DNA of 64,000 nt from Hydrogenophaga taeniospiralis CCUG 15921 (GCF_001592305.1 NZ_BCWR01000005.1:62001-126000), one strand, 5' to 3'; positions 25,975-35,717 are shown, numbered from the stretch's first letter. The notes: generated by a model from the letters alone, not told the origin. Numbers and translations are program-made.

Positions 25975-27888
25975 ATGCGCCAGACCCGGCTGATGTTCCT
26001 GGCGGCCGTGCTGTTGGCGCTCTGCCTTGGTGGCGCTTACCTCAGTGGCCTGATTCTGTTCTGGCGCCTCGGTTTGCCATTGGAGGAGCTGGGCCTGACC
26101 AGCTACCCGGCGTACTGGTGGGCCCATTCGGCGCACCCCCAGTTCGGGAAAACCGTGCAGTCCAGCGGCCTGATGGGCTTTGCCCTGCCGTTGCTGGCGC
26201 TCCTGGGAGCACTGGTGCTGGTGTTGAGGAAACAGCGCCCGAACCTGTACGGTGAGGCCCGTTTTGCCCAGATGGCCGACCTGCGCCAGCGCAAGATGCT
26301 GGCGCCCTCGGACACCGCGCTGGTGGTGGGCAAGAAGGACGGCAAGTACCTGTATTTCAACGGGCAGCAGTTCGCCATACTGGCCGCACCGACCCGCTCG
26401 GGCAAGGGCGTGGGCCTGGTCATTCCGAACCTGCTGAGCTACCAGGGCTCGGTGGTGGTGCTGGACATCAAGCAGGAAAACTTCGATCTGACCAGTGGTT
26501 TTCGCGCCCGCTACGGACAGGAGGTCTACCTGTTCAACCCCTTCGCGGAAGACCTGCGCACCCACCGCTGGAACCCGCTGGGCTATGTGTCCGATGACCC
26601 GAACTTCCGGGTCAGCGATGTGCAGAGCATCGCGGCCATGCTGTACCCCGCCACGGACCTGCACAAGGACCCGTTCTGGGCCAACCAGGCGCAGAACGCT
26701 TTTGTCGCGTTCGCCCTTTACGCGTTCGAGCAGGCCGCTTACCTGGCCCGCTTCTTCGGCTCGGAGGGGGAGCGCCCTCCAGCGCCCACCATGGGGGCGC
26801 TCTACCGCCTGGCGTCCGGCCGCGCGGGCCAGGACATCAAGGCCTATTTGGCCGATCTCGCCAGTTGGCCCCACCTGAGTCCGAGCGCCAAAGCGGCGTT
26901 CGCCACCTTGCTGGGGCAGGCCAACGAGACCTTCGCCAGCATCATGGGGACGTTAAAGGAGCCGCTGAACCCCTGGCTCAACCCCGTGGTGGACGCCGCC
27001 ACCAGCGCCAACGACTTCGACATCCGCGACGTGCGCAAGAAGAAGATGAGCATCTACGTGGCGATCCAGCCCAACAAGCTCGCCGAAAGCCGCTTGATGC
27101 TTAACCTCTTCTTCAGCCAACTGATCAACCAGAACACCAAGGAGCTGCCCCAGGCCAACCCGGCGTTGCGGCACCAGTGCCTGCTGCTGATGGACGAGTT
27201 CACCAGCATTGGCCGGGTGGACATCATCGCCAGTGCGGTCAGTTTCATGGCTGGCTACAACCTGCGCCTGATGCCCATCGTCCAGAGCCTGTCGCAGCTG
27301 GAGTCGACCTACGGCAAGGAGCATGCGCGCACCATCATGACCAACCACGCGCTGCAGATCATCTTTGCGCCGCGCGAACAGCACGATGCCAACGAATACA
27401 GCGACATGCTGGGCTACACCAGCATGCGCAAGGACAGCGTGAGCCGCAGCAGGTCGCGCGAAAGCAGCTACACGCGCAGCGAGAGCGACGAGCGCCGCGC
27501 GCTGATGCTGCCGCAGGAGCTCAAGGCCATGGGTGACGACAAGGAGATTCTGCTCGTCGAGGGCATGGCCCACCCGGTGATGGCGGACAAGATCCGGTAT
27601 TACCAGGACCCGGCCTTCAAGGAGCGGCTGTTGCCCAAGGTGCCGGTGCCGCTGCTGACCCTGCCGGGCAGCGAGCCCCCGGTTCCCCACACCCGGGCCG
27701 ACCCCGTGTTGACCCGCGATCCGATGCCGCAGACCCCACCGCCAGTGGTGCAGGAGAGCGTGGAGTCCTCATTGGCGCAGCAGTACGAGGCGCATCGCCA
27801 GCGCATGCCCGCGACCCCCAGCGAATACACCGGGCTGGCGGGGATTCAACACGAGGTGGATGGCTTGCTGCACCAGCTGGAGCGGTAG
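25975..27888 (+). CDS. virD4: VirD4-like coupling protein (TraG family ATPase)
   Basis: A 637-residue inner-membrane ATPase that recruits substrates to the channel. Two N-terminal membrane segments (residues about 5-27 and 66-85) precede the ATPase. Walker A is PTRSGKG at 139-145, and Walker B is LLLMDE at 403-408, followed by FTSIGRVDIIASAVSFMAGYNLR. The C-terminal tail is proline-rich. No relaxase accompanies it, so protein substrates rather than DNA are likely. It ends 120 bp before glmM. Confidence 0.95.
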   Translation: MRQTRLMFLAAVLLALCLGGAYLSGLILFWRLGLPLEELGLTSYPAYWWAHSAHPQFGKTVQSSGLMGFALPLLALLGALVLVLRKQRPNLYGEARFAQMADLRQRKMLAPSDTALVVGKKDGKYLYFNGQQFAILAAPTRSGKGVGLVIPNLLSYQGSVVVLDIKQENFDLTSGFRARYGQEVYLFNPFAEDLRTHRWNPLGYVSDDPNFRVSDVQSIAAMLYPATDLHKDPFWANQAQNAFVAFALYAFEQAAYLARFFGSEGERPPAPTMGALYRLASGRAGQDIKAYLADLASWPHLSPSAKAAFATLLGQANETFASIMGTLKEPLNPWLNPVVDAATSANDFDIRDVRKKKMSIYVAIQPNKLAESRLMLNLFFSQLINQNTKELPQANPALRHQCLLLMDEFTSIGRVDIIASAVSFMAGYNLRLMPIVQSLSQLESTYGKEHARTIMTNHALQIIFAPREQHDANEYSDMLGYTSMRKDSVSRSRSRESSYTRSESDERRALMLPQELKAMGDDKEILLVEGMAHPVMADKIRYYQDPAFKERLLPKVPVPLLTLPGSEPPVPHTRADPVLTRDPMPQTPPPVVQESVESSLAQQYEAHRQRMPATPSEYTGLAGIQHEVDGLLHQLER

Positions 27889-27912
27889 GGCGGGCCGAAC
27901 CGTCCCGGGTTC

Positions 27913-27942
27913 TTGGAGGGCGATGCAGGCAAGTCCTAAAAT
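27913..27942 (+). promoter_or_regulatory. Weak candidate promoter of glmM
   Basis: TTGGAG (27913-27918) and TAAAAT (27937-27942) lie 18 bp apart in the virD4/glmM gap. If real, it gives glmM its own transcript now that folP is 13 kb away. Confidence 0.35.
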
Positions 27943-28008
27943 GCCTACCAGGCCACCTGGGGTGGCCCTTGCCCCTTGCGGTCGAGCCCGCCCATCTTTC
28001 TTCCCCCT

Positions 28009-29352
28009 ATGACACGACAATACTTTGGCACCGACGGCATACGTGGCACGGTTGGCCAGCCGCCCATCACGCCCGACTTCGTGCTGCGCCTGGCCCATGC
28101 TGTGGGGCGGGTGCTCAAGCAGCACGAAAGCCGACCCACGGTGCTGATCGGCAAGGACACGCGCATCTCCGGCTACATGCTGGAAAGCGCGCTGGAATCG
28201 GGCTTCAACTCGGCGGGTGTCGACGTGGTGCTGCTCGGCCCGGTGCCAACGCCCGCCGTGGCCTACCTCACGCGCGCCCAGCGCGCCAGCCTGGGCGTGG
28301 TGATCTCCGCCAGCCACAACCCGTTCGACGACAACGGCATCAAGTTCTTCAGCGCCCAGGGCACCAAGCTGCCCGACGACTGGGAACTGGCGGTCGAGGC
28401 CATGCTGGCGCAGCCGCCGGCCTGGGCCGATTCGGCCAGCCTGGGCAAGTCCCGCCGGCTCGACGACGCGGCGGGTCGCTACATCGAGTTCTGCAAGAGC
28501 ACTTGCTCCCATCTGTTCACGCTCAAGGGCCTGAAGATCGTGGTGGACGGCGCGAACGGTGCGGCGTACCACATCGCTCCCGATGTGTTCCACGAACTCG
28601 GCGCCGAGGTGGTCCGGATCGGCTGCGCGCCCGACGGGCTGAACATCAACCAGGGCGTGGGCGCCACACACCCCCAGGCGCTGGTGGACGCGGTGAAGGC
28701 GCACGGCGCCGACTACGGGATCGCGCTCGATGGTGACGCTGATCGGCTGCAGATGGTGGACACCACCGGGCGCCTGTTCAATGGCGACGAGCTGCTGTAC
28801 CTGATCGCGGCCGACCGCATCGCCCGCGACATCGACGTGCCCGGCGTGGTGGGCACGCTCATGACCAACATGGCGGTGGAGCTGGCCTTCAAGCGCAAGG
28901 GCGTGAAGTTCGTGCGCGCTCGTGTGGGCGACCGCTACGTGCTCGAAGAGCTGGAGCGGCACGGCTGGAGCCTGGGCGGCGAGGGTTCGGGGCACTTGCT
29001 GGTGCTCGACCGCCACACCACCGGCGACGGCCTGGTGTCGGCCCTGCAGGTGCTGGCCGCCTGCATGGACAGCGGCCAGACCATGGCGCAGCTGTTGTCC
29101 GACGTGACGCTGTTTCCGCAGACGCTCATCAACGTGCGCCTGCAACCCGGCCAGGATTGGAAGACCAACACCCGCCTGGACGAGGAGATTCGCGCGGTGC
29201 AAGCCGAGCTGGGCGAGACCGGCCGGGTGCTGATTCGGCCCAGCGGAACCGAGCCGCTGCTGCGCGTCATGGTCGAGGCGCGCGATGCGCAGCAGGCGCA
29301 GTCGTGTGCCGAGCGGCTGGTCGAGGCCGTGAAGTCGCAGGTGCCGGCGTGA
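28009..29352 (+). CDS. glmM: Phosphoglucosamine mutase
   Basis: A 447-residue enzyme that converts glucosamine 6-phosphate to glucosamine 1-phosphate for UDP-GlcNAc and cell-wall synthesis. The phosphoserine is Ser102 in [12 protein letters not shown]. The metal-binding loop is DGDADR, and the sugar- and phosphate-binding parts are GEGSGH and [15 protein letters not shown] chose the ATG at 28009 ([14 protein letters not shown]). Its TGA stop falls at the edge of repeat family B. Confidence 0.97.
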   Translation: MTRQYFGTDGIRGTVGQPPITPDFVLRLAHAVGRVLKQHESRPTVLIGKDTRISGYMLESALESGFNSAGVDVVLLGPVPTPAVAYLTRAQRASLGVVISASHNPFDDNGIKFFSAQGTKLPDDWELAVEAMLAQPPAWADSASLGKSRRLDDAAGRYIEFCKSTCSHLFTLKGLKIVVDGANGAAYHIAPDVFHELGAEVVRIGCAPDGLNINQGVGATHPQALVDAVKAHGADYGIALDGDADRLQMVDTTGRLFNGDELLYLIAADRIARDIDVPGVVGTLMTNMAVELAFKRKGVKFVRARVGDRYVLEELERHGWSLGGEGSGHLLVLDRHTTGDGLVSALQVLAACMDSGQTMAQLLSDVTLFPQTLINVRLQPGQDWKTNTRLDEEIRAVQAELGETGRVLIRPSGTEPLLRVMVEARDAQQAQSCAERLVEAVKSQVPA

Positions 29353-29450
29353 GCGCCGCCCGGCCGCTCCGAAGGCGCTCAGCCCCGCAGTGCGCAGCAC
29401 GGAGGGGCGTCCAATGAGCGCCGCGCCGGGCCTCTTCCCTGCAAGCCCGC
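29350..29450 (+). repeat. Repeat family B: full copy (29350-29405) and partial copy (from 29414)
   Basis: The full copy begins TGAGCGCCGC and ends CCGCAGTGCGCAGCACGGAGG. The first TGA is the glmM stop codon. After 8 bp a second unit starts, ATGAGCGCCGCGCCGGGC, and then diverges; its ATG is the apparent start of the GNAT gene. The same sequence occurs inverted at 56878-56935. The CACGGAGG end supplies the ribosome site. Confidence 0.7.
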
Positions 29451-29989
29451 TGGGCGAAGGAACCTCCTTGAACCGGCAACCCGCGTCGGCCATCACGGTG
29501 CGGCGGGCAGACTACACCGACCCGCTGCACCAGGCCGCGCTGGTGATGCTGCTCGACGCCTATGCCAGCGACCCGGCCGGCGGTGGTGAGCCGCTGTCCG
29601 CCTTTGCCCGGGCGCACCTGGTGCCCGAGCTCGCCGCCCGTCCGCAGGCCTACAGCGTGCTGGCGTTCGACGGCGAGGCGCCGGTGGGGCTGGTCAACTG
29701 CATCGAGGGGTTTTCCACCTTCGCCTGCCGTCCGTTGGTGAACGTGCACGACGTGGCCGTGCTGGCCAGCCACCGTGGGCATGCCATTGCCGAGCAGATG
29801 CTGGCGTTGGCCGAAATCATCGCCCGCGAGCGCGGCGCGGTGAAGATGACGCTGGAGGTGCTCTCGGGCAACGCGCCCGCGATCAAGCTCTACCAGCGCA
29901 TCGGCTACGCCGGTTACCAGCTCGATCCTGCGATGGGCACGGCGCAGTTTTTTCAGAAACTGTTACCCCCCGCGCCGGGCTCTGAATGA
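29414..29989 (+). CDS. GNAT family N-acetyltransferase
   Basis: A 191-residue acetyltransferase of the Gcn5 type. The acetyl-CoA region is NVHDVAVLASHRGHAIAEQMLALAEIIARERGAVKMTLEVLSGNAPAIKLYQRIGYAGYQ, in separate conserved blocks typical of the fold. The substrate is not predictable. The ATG at 29414 has a GGAGGGG site, but both lie in repeat B, and about 20 N-terminal residues are repeat-derived. A TTG at 29468 with AAGGA upstream (LNRQPASAITVRRADY) would give the usual GNAT N-terminus. Confidence 0.8.
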   Translation: MSAAPGLFPASPLGEGTSLNRQPASAITVRRADYTDPLHQAALVMLLDAYASDPAGGGEPLSAFARAHLVPELAARPQAYSVLAFDGEAPVGLVNCIEGFSTFACRPLVNVHDVAVLASHRGHAIAEQMLALAEIIARERGAVKMTLEVLSGNAPAIKLYQRIGYAGYQLDPAMGTAQFFQKLLPPAPGSE

Positions 29990-30050
29990 GCCCGTCACCC
30001 CCCAGGGGGCGATGCAAGCGGCCCGGCGAAGCCGGTTCCGCCGCATCCTG
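29966..30050. repeat. Intergenic mosaic repeat, family A, copy 3
   Basis: CCCCCCGCGCCGGGC, then CCCCCCAGGGGGCG and GCGGCCCGGCGAAGCCGG with TTCCGC. It overlaps the end of the GNAT gene by about 20 bp and fills the space before the convergent namZ-like gene. The CCCCCCAGGGGG palindrome could act as a weak terminator stem. Confidence 0.7.
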
Positions 30051-30069
30051 CAACTTTGATCCTCGTTGC

Positions 30070-31272
30070 TCAGTAGAGCAAGTGGGGCTCGCGCTCCTTT
30101 TCCCAGGCCGCCTCGTCCGGCTTGGTGATCGCTTCGAGGTCTTCGGGCTTTGACTCCGGATCGTCCACCCACTCACGCAGTGCCGGCCCGCCGTTGATGA
30201 GGTCGATCGCCAGGCGGTCGTGTTCGTATTCGTAGGCGAAATCGCGCCACAGCGGGTAGTCGGGCGCCTGCAGCCGCAGGGCCTTGAACGCCAGTGCCTG
30301 CAGGCGCCAGGGCTGAAAGGCGGTGTGGTCATAGTGGGTCGGGTCTTCCACGTGGATCTGCACGCCGGCGCAGAGCTGGCCCGCGTGTTTGTGGAAGGTG
30401 GGCTCGAAGAAGCATTCGCGCAGCACGCAGCCGCGCAGCCATGGCGGGGCGATGCGGCGCATGTCGGCGATCAGTCGGCGGGCGTCGAGGTCGGGAGCAC
30501 CGAATAGCTCCAGGGGGCGCGTGGTGCCGCGGCCTTCGCTGAGCGTCGTGCCTTCGAGCATCACGGTGCCGGCGTAGGCACGCGCCATCCAGAGGTTGGC
30601 AGCGTTCGGGCTGGGGTTGACCCAGGTGCGCTCGGCGGGCCAGCCAAAACCGGGAGCCGCGTCGGGCGCCCAGCCCTCCATGGTGATCACGCGGTAGTCG
30701 ACCGTCAGGCCCAGCGTGGCGATGAACCAGTGGCCGAGCTCGCCCATGGTCATGCCGTGGCGCATGGGCATGGGGCCGGCGCCGACGAAACTTTCCCAGC
30801 CTTCTCGCAGCGTCAGGCCCTCGACCGGGCGGCCGGCGGGGTTGGGGCGGTCCAGCACCCAGACCGCCTTGCCGTGTTGTGCCGCGGCTTCGAGCACGTA
30901 GCGCAGCGTGGTGATGAAGGTGTAGATGCGGCAGCCCAGGTCCTGCAGATCGACCAGCAACACATCGAAACTGGCCATCATCGCGTCGGTGGGGCGGCGC
31001 ACCTCGCCGTAGAGGCTGAACACGGGGATGCCCAGACGAGGGTCGAGGTAGTCGGGTGACTCGACCATGTTGTCCTGCTTGTCGCCGCGCAGACCGTGCT
31101 GCGGGCCGAAGGCGGCCGTGAGTTTCAGGTCGGGCAGGGCGGCGAGGGCGTCGAGCGAATGCGTGAGCCCGCGCGTGACCGAGGCCGGGTGGGCCAGCAG
31201 GGCGATCCGCCGGCCGGCCAGGGGCGCGCGCAGGGCGGGGTCTTCGATGAAGCGTTCGATGCCGAATTTCAT
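30070..31272 (-). CDS. NamZ-type exo-beta-N-acetylmuramidase family protein (DUF1343)
   Basis: A 400-residue member of the DUF1343/GH171 family, whose studied member NamZ removes terminal MurNAc from peptidoglycan fragments. Family blocks are ALLAHPASVTRG, FGPQHGLRGDKQDNM, DVLLVDLQDLGCRIYTFI, DRPNPAGRPVEG, and a C-terminal AWEKEREPHLLY. There is no signal peptide, so it would be cytoplasmic and act on recycled sugars. Its start overlaps the DOMON-like gene stop by ATGA. It is the last gene of the leftward arsenic transcript. Confidence 0.8.
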   Translation of the reverse strand: MKFGIERFIEDPALRAPLAGRRIALLAHPASVTRGLTHSLDALAALPDLKLTAAFGPQHGLRGDKQDNMVESPDYLDPRLGIPVFSLYGEVRRPTDAMMASFDVLLVDLQDLGCRIYTFITTLRYVLEAAAQHGKAVWVLDRPNPAGRPVEGLTLREGWESFVGAGPMPMRHGMTMGELGHWFIATLGLTVDYRVITMEGWAPDAAPGFGWPAERTWVNPSPNAANLWMARAYAGTVMLEGTTLSEGRGTTRPLELFGAPDLDARRLIADMRRIAPPWLRGCVLRECFFEPTFHKHAGQLCAGVQIHVEDPTHYDHTAFQPWRLQALAFKALRLQAPDYPLWRDFAYEYEHDRLAIDLINGGPALREWVDDPESKPEDLEAITKPDEAAWEKEREPHLLY

Positions 31273-31919
31273 GCGGTGTCTCGGGAGGCGGTGGGTGGGT
31301 CGAAGAGGGGCGGCAACAGGTCCAGGGCGAAACTGTCGCGGTGGTGAAAGTCGGGGCGCGCGCCCGGGTGCCGCAGGGCCCAGTAGCTGAGCCGGCCCAG
31401 GCGGTCTTCCAGCACGGCGGTCAGTCCGAGCTGCAGCGGCTGCCCCGCCGCTGGCGCGGGCAGGGCGTGGTGGGGCAGCCAGGCCAGCAGGGTCAGGGCG
31501 TGCTCGGTGGTTTCCAGTTGCAGATCAGGCACGACGGGCGCCTGTCCGGCTTCGGCCGGCAGGTCCCGCACGCGCTCGGCGCTGAAGCGGTAGGCCGCCC
31601 ACTGGCCCGAGGGGGAGAAATTGAATTCGCGGTAGGCCGACTCACCGGCGCGGGCCACGAAGGCCTCGAAGCAGGTGTGTTGCCACAGGCCGTCGGCCGG
31701 GCCTGGCAACGTTGGCTCCGGGAGGCGCAGGCCGCCCACCTCACCGCGCAGGTGGTAGCTCAGCAGCCAGCCGGGGCCTTGTTCGGAGCCGGCCACCGCC
31801 AGCGCCACGCTCACCCGCAGATTCAGAGCGCAAGGGGTAGCCGGATGGCACAACAGGGGCTGCGCCGCGGCGGGCAGTTGCAGGCGGGAGGGCGCGGGGG
31901 TGGGGGCGTCGGGCGTCAC
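31269..31919 (-). CDS. DOMON-like domain protein
   Basis: A 216-residue protein with a DOMON-like beta-sandwich (LSYHLRGEVGGLRLPEP, DGLWQHTCFEAFVARAGESAYREFNFSPSGQWAAYRF, LSYWALRHPGARPDFHHRDSF). This subgroup is often annotated near murein genes. It has no signal peptide. The start is GTG at 31919. It overlaps the NamZ-type gene by 4 bp, which suggests the two act together, perhaps with one presenting sugar to the other. It lies 27 bp after acr3. Confidence 0.7.
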   Translation of the reverse strand: MTPDAPTPAPSRLQLPAAAQPLLCHPATPCALNLRVSVALAVAGSEQGPGWLLSYHLRGEVGGLRLPEPTLPGPADGLWQHTCFEAFVARAGESAYREFNFSPSGQWAAYRFSAERVRDLPAEAGQAPVVPDLQLETTEHALTLLAWLPHHALPAPAAGQPLQLGLTAVLEDRLGRLSYWALRHPGARPDFHHRDSFALDLLPPLFDPPTASRDTA

Positions 31920-31946
31920 AGCCCGTATTCTGGCAGGGGCGGGGGC

Positions 31947-32975
<1,029 letters not shown>

Positions 32976-32980
32976 GGTGT

Positions 32981-33502
32981 TCAGTCTTTCTGTGCCAGAT
33001 CGCGGGCCTGTTGTTGCAGCAGCAGACGGTCCACGCTCGCCAGGGGCAGGTTGATCAGCAGCTCCAGCCGGCGGTGGATGGCGAGCAGCGTCTGTTTGAA
33101 GGCGGCGAGCTTGTCGGCTTCACTGCCGGGCGCGTTCGATGGGTCGGCATAGCCCCAGTGCGCCGTGGCCGGCTGGCCGGGCCAGTACGGGCAGACCTCG
33201 CCGGCGGCGTTGTCGCAGACCGTGATCACCAGGTCCATGTGTGGCGCATCGGGCAGCGCGAACACGTCCCAGCTCTTGCTGCTCAGGCCCTCGGTGGAGA
33301 TGCCCGCGTCCTGCAGGGCGCGCAGCGCGAGCGGGTTGGGTTGCTGGTTCTCGCGCGGGCTGCTGCCGGCGGAAAAGCCGCGGAATCGTTGCACGCCCTT
33401 GACCTTGCCCAGGTGGTTCAGGGCGGCCTCGGCCAGGATGCTGCGGGCCGAGTTGTGGGTGCAGAGAAAGAGGACGTTCAGGGTCGGGTTCGGTGTGGAC
33501 AT
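32981..33502 (-). CDS. arsC: Arsenate reductase, low-molecular-weight phosphatase type
   Basis: A 173-residue enzyme that reduces arsenate to arsenite. The P-loop CTHNSAR starts at Cys14, the usual second-cysteine region [15 protein letters not shown] is present, and the acid DP in [10 protein letters not shown] follows. I chose the ATG at 33502; the frame continues upstream over arsI but in the wrong register for it. The C-terminal 35 residues are an extension with a Gln-rich end. Confidence 0.92.
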   Translation of the reverse strand: MSTPNPTLNVLFLCTHNSARSILAEAALNHLGKVKGVQRFRGFSAGSSPRENQQPNPLALRALQDAGISTEGLSSKSWDVFALPDAPHMDLVITVCDNAAGEVCPYWPGQPATAHWGYADPSNAPGSEADKLAAFKQTLLAIHRRLELLINLPLASVDRLLLQQQARDLAQKD

Positions 33503-33531
33503 GGCGAAGGTGGGTTCGTTGATGGGGGCGC

Positions 33532-34044
33532 TCAGCAGCAGCCGGACGCTTGGGCGGACGACGAAGGGCCGCAGCACGGCGCGGCCGCGACCGGGATGGA
33601 CACGGGCCGGGCCGCCGCCGGGGCCTGGGGGGCGCAGCAGGCCGAGGCGGTCGCCTCGGGTGCGCGGGCCTCGCTGAACACGGGGATGTTGTCCAGCGTG
33701 TGGAACTGTTCCCAGGCCACACCTTGCGGGTCGGTGATCCAGTATTTGTCGCTGCGTGCGTAGCAGCAGGTGGTTTCTCCTTCGTCGAGCAGGGCCATGT
33801 CGGCGCTCTGCGCCTGGGCCTTCAGGCCGGCGAGTTCGTCGGCGGACGAGACCTGGAAACCCAGGTGGTCCAGCCCGGTGCTGGCGCCGCGCGTGGAGAT
33901 GGCGAAGTTCACCGGCGGGTCTTCCAGCATCCACTTGGCGTAATCGCCTTCGGTGCGGGTGGGCGGCTGGTTGAACAGGGCCGAGTAGAAGGCGATGTTC
34001 TGGTCGAGGTCGTTGACGTGCAGGTGGACGTGAAAACGTTTCAT
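33532..34044 (-). CDS. arsI: ArsI-type C-As lyase (vicinal-oxygen-chelate fold)
   Basis: A 170-residue member of the ArsI/CadI family. ArsI is a non-heme Fe(II) dioxygenase that cleaves the C-As bond of trivalent organoarsenicals. Candidate metal ligands are a His near the N-terminus (His5 or His7), His60 (DHLGFQV) and Glu112 (WEQFHT). The arsenic-binding vicinal pair is Cys93-Cys94 in TTCCYARSDKYW. The tail has three more Cys pairs (ASACCA, APCCG, GCC) that could bind extra As(III). It is the third gene of the operon. Confidence 0.9.
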   Translation of the reverse strand: MKRFHVHLHVNDLDQNIAFYSALFNQPPTRTEGDYAKWMLEDPPVNFAISTRGASTGLDHLGFQVSSADELAGLKAQAQSADMALLDEGETTCCYARSDKYWITDPQGVAWEQFHTLDNIPVFSEARAPEATASACCAPQAPAAARPVSIPVAAAPCCGPSSSAQASGCC

Positions 34045-34056
34045 CGGAATCTCCGG

Positions 34057-35367
34057 TCAGGCTTGAAAAGGAAAGGGGTCGGGGAGCGTGGCGGCGGCCG
34101 GCAGCACCACCACCGGTGAGAAGCCGCCGCCTTCGGTGCGGAAATTGGTGGTCTGGCCCGACCAGGTGCGCGCGGCCAGCAGTTGCACCTGGCCGCGGTA
34201 GGTGTAGGCGCGCAGGTCCAGCTTGAGCAGCATGGTCTGGCCGTCCACGGACACCAGCCGTTCGCTGGGCGGCACCGTGGTCTGGGCGACGTAGTCCCCC
34301 GCGAGGATGTCGCCCCACACGCGCCGCGTGAGCTTGTCGCCGCGGTAGGCGGCGCGGGCGCCGAAGCTGGCGGCGGGCTTGAAGAACAGGGTGCGCCGCT
34401 GGGCCCAGAGCGCGTCGGCGTTGTCGGCTGTGACGCGCTGCGTGGCGGGCACCACCTGGCGCAGCACGGCGCGGTCGGTTTTACCCATGCCCCAGGCTTC
34501 GAGCAGCGCGGCGTCGGACAGCGCGATCAGGTTCCGTTTGTCGGCGTACAGCGCGTGGGTGCGCGGGTGTGGCGTGACCACGGCCGCGCCCGCGCGGTAG
34601 GCCTGCTGCAGCGGATCGTGGCCGCTGTCTTGCAGGTAGAAGTCGGTCAGGCGGTTGTAGACCAGGTCCACCGGCATGTCGCCTGGCAGGGCTGGGTGCC
34701 AGAGCGCGCCATCGCGCCATTGCAGTTCGCGCGCATCGGCCACCACGGCGATCAGGCCCTGCGCGGCGAACAGGGCGCGCGCCATCTCGAACTCGGGGGC
34801 CAGGTACTGCTCGCCGGGCACGTCGTCCACGATCAGCACGTTGCGCAGCGGCGCGTCGCCACGCTGCGCTTGCCACTCGGCGCGGAACATGGCGACGAAC
34901 ACTTCGTCGAGCCGCATCAGCGCATCGGTCGGGTCGAACAATGGCTCGAAGCCGGTGCAGCAGGCGCGGTGCGCCCGGGCCAGCGCGGCGTTGAGGAAAG
35001 CGCCGCCGGCGTTGCTGTTGATCTCGATCAGCTTGGGGCCGTCGGCCGCGAGGTGGAAGTCGTAGCCCATGAAAACGCCGGCCGGGCCCCAGTCCAGCGC
35101 CGCGATGGGGTTGGCGCGCGCCAATGCCTGTTCGCGCCAGGCGGGCAGGGCAATCACGCGCTCCAGCGTTTGCACGGCCTGCACGATCTGCTGCTGCACC
35201 CTGGGGTCCAGGAACACGGCGCTGGCGGAGAACAGGTGCGGGTGGCTCTCGGCCAGGCGCGCGGTGAGGCCACCGAGCGCCGGGCTGGTTTCCAGCTGCT
35301 CGCGCAGGCGTGAGGGCTGCAGGGTCTGGCAGGCGCAGCCCAAGTTGATGGCGTCGGCCAGGTTCAT
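34057..35367 (-). CDS. ATP-grasp-like protein of unknown function in the ars operon
   Basis: A 436-residue cytoplasmic protein that I do not recognise by name. It shows ATP-grasp-like blocks: GYDFHLAADGPKLIEINSN (about residues 105-123), FFKPAASFGARAAYRGD (about 330-346) and LKLDLRAYTYRGQV with QTTNFRTEGGGF near the end, the parts that in the fold hold ATP and Mg. The N-terminus has a CACQ motif. Its start overlaps the arsR stop by ATGA and it ends 12 bp before arsI, so it is fully inside the operon. A ligase acting on an arsenic compound or a thiol/peptide is possible; the substrate is unknown. Confidence 0.65.
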   Translation of the reverse strand: MNLADAINLGCACQTLQPSRLREQLETSPALGGLTARLAESHPHLFSASAVFLDPRVQQQIVQAVQTLERVIALPAWREQALARANPIAALDWGPAGVFMGYDFHLAADGPKLIEINSNAGGAFLNAALARAHRACCTGFEPLFDPTDALMRLDEVFVAMFRAEWQAQRGDAPLRNVLIVDDVPGEQYLAPEFEMARALFAAQGLIAVVADARELQWRDGALWHPALPGDMPVDLVYNRLTDFYLQDSGHDPLQQAYRAGAAVVTPHPRTHALYADKRNLIALSDAALLEAWGMGKTDRAVLRQVVPATQRVTADNADALWAQRRTLFFKPAASFGARAAYRGDKLTRRVWGDILAGDYVAQTTVPPSERLVSVDGQTMLLKLDLRAYTYRGQVQLLAARTWSGQTTNFRTEGGGFSPVVVLPAAATLPDPFPFQA

Positions 35368-35717
35368 GGCGTCGTCCCGCAGTCGGTGCAGCCGGCATCC
35401 GACAGTACCTCGCAGGCCTGGCCGGCGCAGCAGTGTTCGGTGAGGTAGCCGAGCAGGGCGTTCATGCGGTCGAAGCTGGCGCGGTAGATCAGGTGGCGGC
35501 CCTGCGGCTCGGCGCTCACCAGATCGGCGTGGGCCAGTTCCTTGAGGTGGAACGAGAGCGCGCTGGGCGACACGCCCAGCTGTTCGGCCAACACGCCGGG
35601 TGTGAGGCCGTCGGGGCCGGCCACGACCAGCGCACGGAAGGCGCGCAGGCGCTGCACCTGGGCCAGCGCGGCCAGGGCGCTCAGGGCCTGGGATTCCTGG
35701 GGGGTGGTGATTTCCAT
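35364..35717 (-). CDS. arsR: ArsR-family arsenic-responsive repressor
   Basis: A 117-residue winged-helix repressor. The recognition helix lies in LAEQLGVSPSALSFHLKELAHADLV. The sensor cysteines are at the C-terminus, Cys96, Cys97 and Cys102 (HCCAGQAC), plus Cys110 and Cys113, the arrangement known for Acidithiobacillus ferrooxidans ArsR rather than the helix-alpha-3 CxC type. It heads the ars operon. There is no ribosome site, and the ATG sits just where transcription should start. Confidence 0.93.
   Translation of the reverse strand: MEITTPQESQALSALAALAQVQRLRAFRALVVAGPDGLTPGVLAEQLGVSPSALSFHLKELAHADLVSAEPQGRHLIYRASFDRMNALLGYLTEHCCAGQACEVLSDAGCTDCGTTP

Noticed and set aside
15128-27888. Reading the virB/virD4 locus as a conjugative or integrative element
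   Set aside because: No relaxase, integrase, excisionase, partition gene, flanking direct repeats or tRNA end is visible at either side.
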